A DNA stretch of 64,000 nucleotides from Dactylorhiza incarnata (lineage: Eukaryota; Streptophyta; Magnoliopsida; Asparagales; Orchidaceae). Below are positions 57,140 through 64,000 of the stretch, piece by piece. The DNA lies in contig JAWHQI010000148.1 of assembly GCA_033032865.1 (NCBI GenBank), positions 3,925,501 to 3,989,500 on the forward strand. Direction: 5' to 3'. Position numbers and translations under genes: made by a program. The notes below the pieces were generated by a model. The model saw nothing but the letters and a program-made list of their open reading frames with translations. It was not told where the DNA came from and ran no database searches. Within the stretch, counting starts at the first letter, position 1; every line of letters starts with the position of its first letter.

Positions 57140-57695
57140 CATTCCCTGTACCCCTGTCACCTGCTATTGTTATACCCCTTGTTGTTCTCCGCTTAATCCT
57201 TCCCGCACGGTGCCTAGGAGTCACCGGTGGAGGGGTGGGGGATTCGCTTAGTGTTTTTGACTAACGGTCGGTGGACCTTATCATTTTAGGAGACCACAGA
57301 GACGGAGCAGCACCAGAGGCAGGTGCAGATGGAGGAGGGGCAGTCTAGCACAGGAGCACCAGTGTCGGGATCCGTGAGTGTTACTACTAGTTGATTTGCT
57401 TCAGCGAGTGTTTATGTAGTTAGGATTTGATGTATCGGGCAGGAGCCCTTGTTATTTATGTCTTTGATTTTAGTTATGATTATGTGGACATCTCTTTATG
57501 ATAGTTTATTTATATGTGATGTGGACTTGGCTTCTATAAGTTTGTTTAAGCTTAACTTCTTTGTGATCGATAAGGCCTGCAGGATCGGCGTTTTGTAGTG
57601 TCGACCTTCCCGAGTGAGGGTGTCACCGCAAAATGGTAGTTCTGGGCATAAGACCCCGGAGTTGAAAAAGAAAAAAAAGGGGGGGGGGTCTTACA
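57140..57695 (+). repeat. LTR-B of Chromo-2, segment 2, with right TSD of Sire-D
   Basis: Begins with CATTC (57140-57144), the Sire-D target duplication. It continues LTR-B to its end TCTTACA at 57695, after an A/G-rich run with ten G. Aligns with the end of LTR-A. Confidence 0.8.
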
Positions 57696-57698
57696 AAG

Positions 57699-57709
57699 TG
57701 GTATCAGAG
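57699..57709 (+). promoter_or_regulatory. Primer-binding site of Chromo-2
   Basis: TGGTATCAGAG on the plus strand, three bases after LTR-B; initiator-Met tRNA type. It shows that LTR-B is a 5' LTR. Confidence 0.92.
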
Positions 57710-57985
57710 AAAACCTCGATCCGGAGAAAAGAAAAGAAGTCCACCACCCTGGGCCACCCCGCGCGAGCTTAGTTTGAGGACAAACAAGCAGCGGAAGCAA
57801 TGGTGTTCCCATAAGGGAAATCACATGAAAAGTCCACTTCTAACTGAATATTCTTTAGCTAAGTCCCTTACGAGAGTAATTTTCTTGTGTAGCCCGCAAC
57901 GAACCCTACACCGCAACATGGAGTTCCACCGACTCCAAATGTCATTCCACCACCATCGGCTCCTACTCCATTCTAGCAGACGGTG

Positions 57986-58929
57986 ATGGGACAAACACTA
58001 ACAACCATACTGGAGACATTCAGGGCACAGCAGGCACCGGCTCCTCAGCAAAACCCTGGGTCCAATTGGCTGAGCGTCTTCCGAGGCCTCTACCCCCATC
58101 ATATCTCGGGATGGAGGTAGTTATGAAGACTGAGGAGTGGGTGGACATCATGGAAGAGATACTGGCAGGGATTCAATGCCCGACAGACATGGAGGTGCCA
58201 TTGGTGGTCTCATGCTTGGAGTCCCATGCAAAGAGATGGTGGAAGAGGTTCCTAGACACAGCATTTGCAGGACTGGAGGATGCAGATGTTTCTTGGGATG
58301 AGTTCAAGGCAGCACTGCTGGAGCATTTTGTGCCACAGTATGCAAGAGACAAGCTAGAAGACAGGTTCCTGCAGTTGAGGAAAGGGAGCAGGACAGTCCC
58401 AGATTATCACCGGGCGTTTACCCAACTATCCCGGTTTGTAGTTTTGTATCAGCTGGATGACGCATGATACGCAAAATGGTTCTACAAGGGTCTTCGTGAT
58501 GAGCTGAGGCAGGCCCTCCTCTTCATCTCCGATGGCAGTATGACTAAGATCTTAGAGATGGCCAAGAAACTAGAAGCCAACTAGCACCTTGTTCGAGGAA
58601 GGAAGAGGCCGACAGAAGACCAGGGACGGGGAGGCAGAAGGGACCAGCCGAGAGGTCGAGATGCTGGGCAAAGAAGGACGGAGGTCCGACCCCGCCAGGA
58701 GGAGAGACAGGAGCATAGGGAGCCAGAAGTGTTGGCTCCTCAGCCTCTACAGATGCGGGAGATGCCGAGGATTGGAGGAGGTGGGCCACCTCTGGAGTGC
58801 TACCACTGTCGCCAAACTGGCCACATCTGGAGGAACTGCCCTCAGAGAAATGCACCACCAGCACTACAGGCTGCCCCTCAGGCCCAGCAATTCGGGTGTC
58901 AGGGACGTGGACAAGGCCATGGATTTTAG
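57986..58929 (+). pseudogene. gag: Chromovirus gag (Chromo-2)
   Basis: From ATG 57986, MGQTLTTILETFRAQQ leads into NWLSVFRGLYP, then a frameshift near 58105-58125 passes to the frame with EEWVDIMEEIL, RWWKRF and FVPQYARDKLEDRFLQLRKG, all typical of the Tekay/Del retrotransposon Gag domain. In-frame stops: TGA 58465-58467, TAG 58582-58584 and TAG 58927-58929. The zinc knuckle CYHCRQTGHIWRNC (58798-58839) has all four ligands. The strand is opposite to the copia elements nested in its LTR. Confidence 0.88.
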
Positions 58930-59103
58930 GGCAGAGATCGGAGGCAGAACACGGAGCAGATGTACGCCCTGGACCTAGCACAGCCCCTGGACCCCGCAAG
59001 GGTCATTACAGATACTTTTGATGCCTTTTGTTTTATGATTCATTAGTACATAGTATACCTTAGATTTGCCTTAGCATTAAACCAAACAAACAAAAACCAC
59101 CCA

Positions 59104-60643
59104 GGTATAGTACTCATCTGCGGCAAGCCCACATACACTTTATTTGATATGGGTGCCTCTCACTCGTTCGTCTCGGAAGAGTTCGTAGATGACATGTGCC
59201 AAGTCCAACACTTCGAAGGCATCTACAGGAGAGTGAGATTCCCGGATGGATCAGAAGTTTTAGCAAATGCAAAGTGCAACATGAATGTGGAGATTGGAGG
59301 GAAACTGTTCGAAGCGCCGGCGACACGCTTGAAGATGAAGGACTTTGATCTGATCTTAGGCATGACCTGGCTGCATGGGAACCATGCAAAGATTGACTGT
59401 CTGTCAAGTAGGATCGTTCTAAAGCATGAAGATGGTGAAGTAGTGATCGAAGGTACTAAATCCGCCTCTCGTATCTTTTTATCATCAGTTCAGGCCGTCA
59501 AGGCCCACCTGCAGGGAGACGAGGTATATCAGGTGCTCTTCGAGGCAACATAAGTCAAAGACTCGGTGTCAAATATCCCAGTCATGCGGGATTTTGCTGA
59601 TGTATTTCCGGAGAAGCTACCCGGACTACCTCCGCACCGTGAGAAGGATTTCCAAATCCAAGTGGTGTCGGGGGCTAAGTCGGTATCTAGGGCCTCCTAC
59701 CGGATGGCCCCGAAGGAGCTGGTGGAATTTCGGAGCCATCTACAGGAGCTGGTGGAAGCAGGGTTCGTTAGGCCGAGTTCCTCACCTTGGGGAGCTCCGG
59801 TGTTGTTCGTGAAGAAGAAGGATGGGACGCTCAGATTATGCATCTACTATAGAGCTCTGAATAGGCTGACAGTTCGGAATACGTATCCATTACCAAGGAT
59901 CGACGGGCTTTTTGACCAGCTGGAGGGAGCCCAATGCTTCTCGAAGCTGGATTTAAGATCAGGGTATTATCAGCTGCGGATCCAGGAGGAAGATATCTCG
60001 AAGACGACTTTCAGCAGCCGATTCAGATTACATGAGTTCACGGTGATGCCATTCGAACTCACAAATGCACCATCAGCATTTATTATCCTGATGAACCGGG
60101 TGTTCGAGCCTTATCTTGACATCTTCGTCATTGTGTTCATCAACGACATCCTCATCTATTCAAAGTCGGAGGAGGAGCATGCACGACATTTGGCACTAAC
60201 CTTGGAGAAGCTTCAGGAGCATCGTTTGTATGCAAAGTTCAGCAAGTGCCAGTTTTGGCTAAAGGAGGTGGCCTTCCTTAGCCACATTATCTGTGGAGCT
60301 GGTCTAGTAGTGGACCCAACGAAGATCCAGGCAGTACGGGATTGGCCACCGTTGAAGACGGCCACCAACGTGAGGAGTTTCTTGGGACTTGCCGGCTACT
60401 ACCGGAAGTTCGTGTAGGGGTTTTCACAGATATCCCTCCCGCTCACATCCCTGAAAAAAAAGGTATGCTGTCTTTACATGGACGCCGCAGTGTGAAGCAG
60501 CCTTCCAAGAGCTGAAGGGTTGACTTACTACGACCCCCATCCTTGCCCTTCCGTCGGGGAGGGAAGGATATTAGGTGTACACAGATGCGTCTTATCAGGG
60601 GATGGGTGCCGTTCTGATGCAGAACGGGCATGTGATAGCTTAC
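59104..60643 (+). pseudogene. pol: Chromovirus pol (Chromo-2), truncated by LTR-E
   Basis: The protease motif reads LFDMGASHSF (usual Asp-Ser/Thr-Gly, here Asp-Met-Gly). RT (59566-60417) has [26 protein letters not shown] and FINDILIYS, where the family has two adjacent Asp; the first is Asn, so the polymerase site is lost. LCIYYRALN also departs from the usual C-I-D-Y-R. Stops: TAA 59551-59553, TAG 60415-60417, and more with a frameshift after an A8 run near 60455. RNase H begins (YTDASYQGMGAVL) and is cut at 60643, where an LTR starts. Integrase and chromodomain are beyond the insertion and not in this window. Confidence 0.88.
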
Positions 60644-62350
60644 TGATGCGCAAAACTATATCCGCAAACGACAACGACAAGTGTACCGTATCGAATGTAG
60701 TATAGGTTATAAAAACCAAGGTCGTATTAGACTCGGGGCGGTTGAGTACTCTTACTTCAAGAAAGTCTCTATTATTTTATCAATTAAAACTTGAGGGTTG
60801 GTTTTGCAAAAAGGAAATAAAAATAAGATTAAAAAGAAGAGTAAAAAGGGTAGCACTCGATCTTTGAATCACCGCGGAATAAAGAATAAGACGAAGAAAT
60901 AAAATCGCAATCTCTTACTAAAATAACCTTGACCGTGGGGATTCTCGAATTATGAACGTACCTTGGGTCGAGGATACGCCCAACTAAGATTAGGAATATC
61001 AACTAAATTTTCATTATATAATCGATAACCTAATACTTGCTTTACGAGATGAATCCCGCTATTGGATTTGACTCCAATCCGGGAGATTTATGTCATCCTC
61101 ATTCGAGGGTTGCATGCAACTCTCTTTATCCTTGAAGGATCGATTCGTCTTACGAGCTTGTTCGACTTACTTAAGAACGAAAACAAGAACGAGAATTATA
61201 TATCAAAAATATAATCTCATTTCGTTAGAATCAAGGATAAATCTTAAGCGTTTTTAGAAAAGAGAAAGAGCAAGACTAAATTACATCAAACCAATATTAT
61301 TCATTGGATCATCTCGATCGAGTACTAATAATAATTTAGCTACTCATGGAGATTGAGGAATCAAAAGAAATAAAAGAATACATGAATAAGGGAGAAGAAA
61401 ATGAGAGAAATAAAACTAATTTATTAATGGATGCAAAGAGAATTACAAACTAAGAAAAGGAAATTACAACTATTGAATTGAAAGGTACAATTTGCAAGTA
61501 GTAAAAGGATTATAAGAACTACTAGAAACATGAAAATAAAGAAATGAAATGAAAGTTCTAATCCTAAAAATTCATCCTTTGAGTTCTAGAGAAGCTCCCT
61601 TTAAATAGGCAGAAATTTGATATTACACGCCCTTGGTCACGCCCGTGACCAAGGGGCGTGTAAGGAGTGTGATCGGTGATGACGGAGAGGGAGCGTTCTG
61701 GCTTCAATGCAGGCATTTCGGATGCGTCACGCCCTAGGTCACGCCCGTGACCTGGGGCGTGTAATCTTTAAATGTGCTGCTGGCGGGAAATCATTAGCGG
61801 GAAGGCGCTCGGGGCGAGTCACGCCCGTGACTGGATGTCACGCCCCCTGGTCACGGCCGTGACCTGGGGCGTGTAACTTTAATTGACGTTGCAGGCGTGC
61901 TGGCAGCTGGTGGTGGGGTCCCGGCCGTGACTTGAATGTCACGCCCTTGGTCACGCCCGTGACCTGGGGCGTGTAAGGCTTGATCTCAGCGGGCCGACTC
62001 ATCTCAGCGGGCTGATTCGTCTTAGCGGGTCGCGACTGTGACTTTGGGTCATGCCCGTGACTTGGGGCGTGTACTTGGCGAAACTTCACGAAATTGGCCC
62101 GGGGTGGCGGCAACAGGTCTGGAACACATCTTTGGCTGTCACGCCCTTGGTCACGCCCGTGACCTTGGGCGTGTACTTGACAATTTTACTTAAAATGCCC
62201 AGAAATCCTGAAAAAGATAGAACAAGCTTAAGTTGGTTTATAATATTAAAATGAAACATATTAAACAAGAAAATACAAATAAATTATATAAATTCATATT
62301 AAAACTATATTAAAATTATACTAAAAGATGAGTACAAAAAGTACTCATCA
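60644..62350 (-). repeat. LTR-E: 3' LTR of a minus-strand gypsy-like element
   Basis: TGATGCGCAAAACT to AGTACTCATCA, 1707 bp, with inverted ends TGATG/CATCA. It interrupts the RNase H of Chromo-2. In element sense it holds six hairpin units (61630-62175) and then a TATA-like box CCTATTTAAAGG (61598-61609). A purine tract (GTATGGGGGTGTT, minus strand) abuts the right end, so the element reads leftward and continues beyond the window. Target duplication cannot be checked. I suspect a Ty3/gypsy lineage such as Athila or Tat from general look only. Confidence 0.75.
61630..62175 (-). repeat. Six hairpin units in LTR-E
   Basis: Units at about 61632-61662, 61727-61763, 61836-61878, 61938-61977, 62037-62073 and 62138-62175. 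Each is built on GGTCACGCCCGTGACC flanked by CACGCCC and GGGGCGTG arms, forming imperfect inverted repeats of up to about 38 bp. Half units (GTCACGCCCGTGAC) lie between. They sit upstream of the TATA-like box in element sense. Confidence 0.88.
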
Positions 62351-64000
62351 AACACCCCCATACTTGAGCTTTTGCTATTCCGAAGCAAAAGAGTGAGGAA
62401 AGAATTACAAGACATCGATATTATTTCTAATTGACTAAAATTTTATTAAACCAAGAATAAGTCAAAAGCAAATTTTAGGAATTCAAGAATTAAGTCATAA
62501 GTTATGTTGATAATTTAAAAAGAGAAATTTGTTTAGCTAACTACTTCTCAAGATAACTATTTAGCAAACAAAATTATAGAAATTTTCAAACAAGAATAGA
62601 TTGAAATTATAAACACTTTAACATAAAAGAAACTTAAGGAAAAGACATCTACCAAAATACTGCTCTCTTAATAATTTAGCTTAGGACTAGAACCAATGAA
62701 ATTGGCTAGGAATGGGTTTGAACGAAATGACAAATGAAGAGTTTTTTAATAGAGGTGATGACATTTATCCTCTCACCTTATTTGAATACGAATTTGTATA
62801 TGTGTAGGAAAATAAAGAATATTTCCATGCCATATAATCTTTTTGAATTTCTCTTCAACAAAAACCCAAAATGTATATGTTTAAAAGTAATGAATTTTAT
62901 CCTCTTACTTTATGACATATAATCTTTTAAATGATTTTGGGTGCATATGTTTAGGGGATAATGAATTTTATCCTCTTATTCCCATGACATATGATCTTTT
63001 TCTACTTTTTTTTTATTTGCCAACAAAGGGTGAAGGGGAAGAAATACTTCTAGTTTATAAATTAAACTATTTTGAGAGCAATTTTTTTAGTGGAATGAAA
63101 TTTCCTAAGATCTTAAAGTTAAAAGAGAATACAATAGAAATCTAGAGATGTTTAGCCAATTTACCACAAAGTGAAGCTATTTAAAATTAAACGGAGAAGT
63201 AATGCTAAATTAATTCTCTAATCAAATTAAAAACATAAAGTGTTTCTTAAAACCAAATTACTTCAAATTTAAATTTAACAAATTTTGATAAAACAAAATA
63301 TTAGCTAAATTAAAAAATGTAAGAATACTTATAATCAAACCTCAAACAAAATTTTTAGAACAATAAAAACTACAAGTGATTAATATATATATATATATTT
63401 AAAATTCCTGGACTTCCCAAGGTCAACTCGGTGAAGGACTCGCAAGGTACTAGAGGCTGTGATGGGAATTCAAGCCCAAAGCGTCCTTTCCGAGAATTTA
63501 GATTTTTATAATTTAAATTTTTTTTAAAATTTTTTTCCTTTTTCAAATAAAAAATACTATGAATGCAACGCTACACCCCCATAATTAAAATTAAACATTG
63601 TCCCCAATGTTTAAAACTAAGTATGAAGAACACTTGAAAGAAAAGAAACTTTAAGAAAAATACATAAAATTAAAGATAAGCAAGGGGTGCCTCCCAAGAG
63701 CGCTTTCTTTTTCCCGTCTTTAAGCTAGACGGTTAGTGTTAGGGAAAAGGAAAATTGAAAGAGAAGTGGACATGTAACTCCCCTAATTCACGCGTAGGTG
63801 AATGTGCCGGCGTCAGTCGCACGACTACTCCTCCGCTTAACATGTGATTCTCCGTTTGTCATTGGATTTGAATATGCAAATCCAAATCACCTATACATAC
63901 CTGAGGTGTTTTGGATTTATAAAGATGAGCGGCATATGGATCGTCGATTATTTGGGGTAGCAACGGCTCATCTTCAACCTGAAAATTGTTAGTGTATAGA
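62351..64000 (-). mobile_element. 3' internal non-coding region of the LTR-E element
   Basis: Starts with the purine tract at 62352-62364 and is AT-rich, without a convincing ORF. The phrase GGGTGCCTCCCAAGAGCGC (about 63686-63704) is familiar from untranslated regions of plant gypsy elements, by recollection rather than alignment. A TA dinucleotide run lies at about 63384-63397. No gene supported. Confidence 0.55.
62736..63010. repeat. Imperfect tandem repeat around TTTATCCTCTTA
   Basis: Three diverged units of about 90-110 bp share TTTTATCCTCTTA, CATGACATATAATCTTTT and a TGCATATGTTTA-like block. Non-coding, inside the internal region of the LTR-E element. Confidence 0.7.

Noticed and set aside
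61630..62175. CRISPR-like array (regular repeats with spacers)
   Set aside because: Units are inverted repeats of variable length inside a plant LTR with TG/CA ends; no cas genes and eukaryotic context.
63798..63992. 64-codon ORF at the right edge
   Set aside because: Short and unrecognised, in the 3' untranslated side of the LTR-E element; the window ends too soon to judge.

Overview
The window is plant nuclear DNA made entirely of nested LTR retrotransposons. I found no host gene, tRNA, rRNA or CRISPR array. Plant origin is indicated by Sirevirus-type Ty1/copia elements with an extra env-like ORF, by a Tekay/Del-type chromovirus, and by primer-binding sites complementary to initiator-Met tRNA (TGGTATCAGAG). 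The species cannot be named from the sequence; an angiosperm with a large repeat-rich genome is likely. The names below (Sire-A and so on) are mine.

Layout, left to right. (1) 1-3849 is the 3' end of a plus-strand Sirevirus, Sire-A: a non-coding internal region, a cluster of purine tracts, and a 1.3-kb LTR. (2) 3850-6605 is the decayed 3' end of a plus-strand chromovirus, Chromo-1. Its very long 3' LTR (LTR-A) starts at 6606 and is cut into three pieces by two insertions: 6606-7738, 30296-33091 and 39793-40592. (3) 7739-30290 is Sire-B, a minus-strand Sirevirus with three LTRs and two internal regions (period 10,465 bp), flanked by the duplication GCCCC. (4) 33092-39787 is Copia-C, a compact minus-strand copia element flanked by TGGGT. 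(5) 40646-57695 is LTR-B, the 5' LTR of a second plus-strand chromovirus, Chromo-2. It is split by Sire-D (45401-57139, minus strand, flanked by CATTC). (6) 57696-60643 holds the PBS, gag and pol of Chromo-2, cut off inside RNase H. (7) 60644-64000 is the inserted LTR and 3' internal region of a further minus-strand element, LTR-E.

All gag-pol frames carry stops or frameshifts, so nothing here looks autonomous as it stands. The 807-codon env-like ORF of Sire-B is open in both copies. Copia-C is the least damaged, with one stop and one frameshift.

The most interesting signals are these. The middle LTR of Sire-B is a hybrid of the two outer LTRs, which maps an unequal crossover to a 58-bp interval. 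Five LTR families each carry a different array of short CG-containing palindromes just upstream of a TATA box. In both Sireviruses with a visible pol-env spacer, the same array plus a TATA box recurs upstream of the env-like ORF, suggesting an internal promoter. The long chromovirus LTR-B contains an array of the same motif as the Sire-D copia element.
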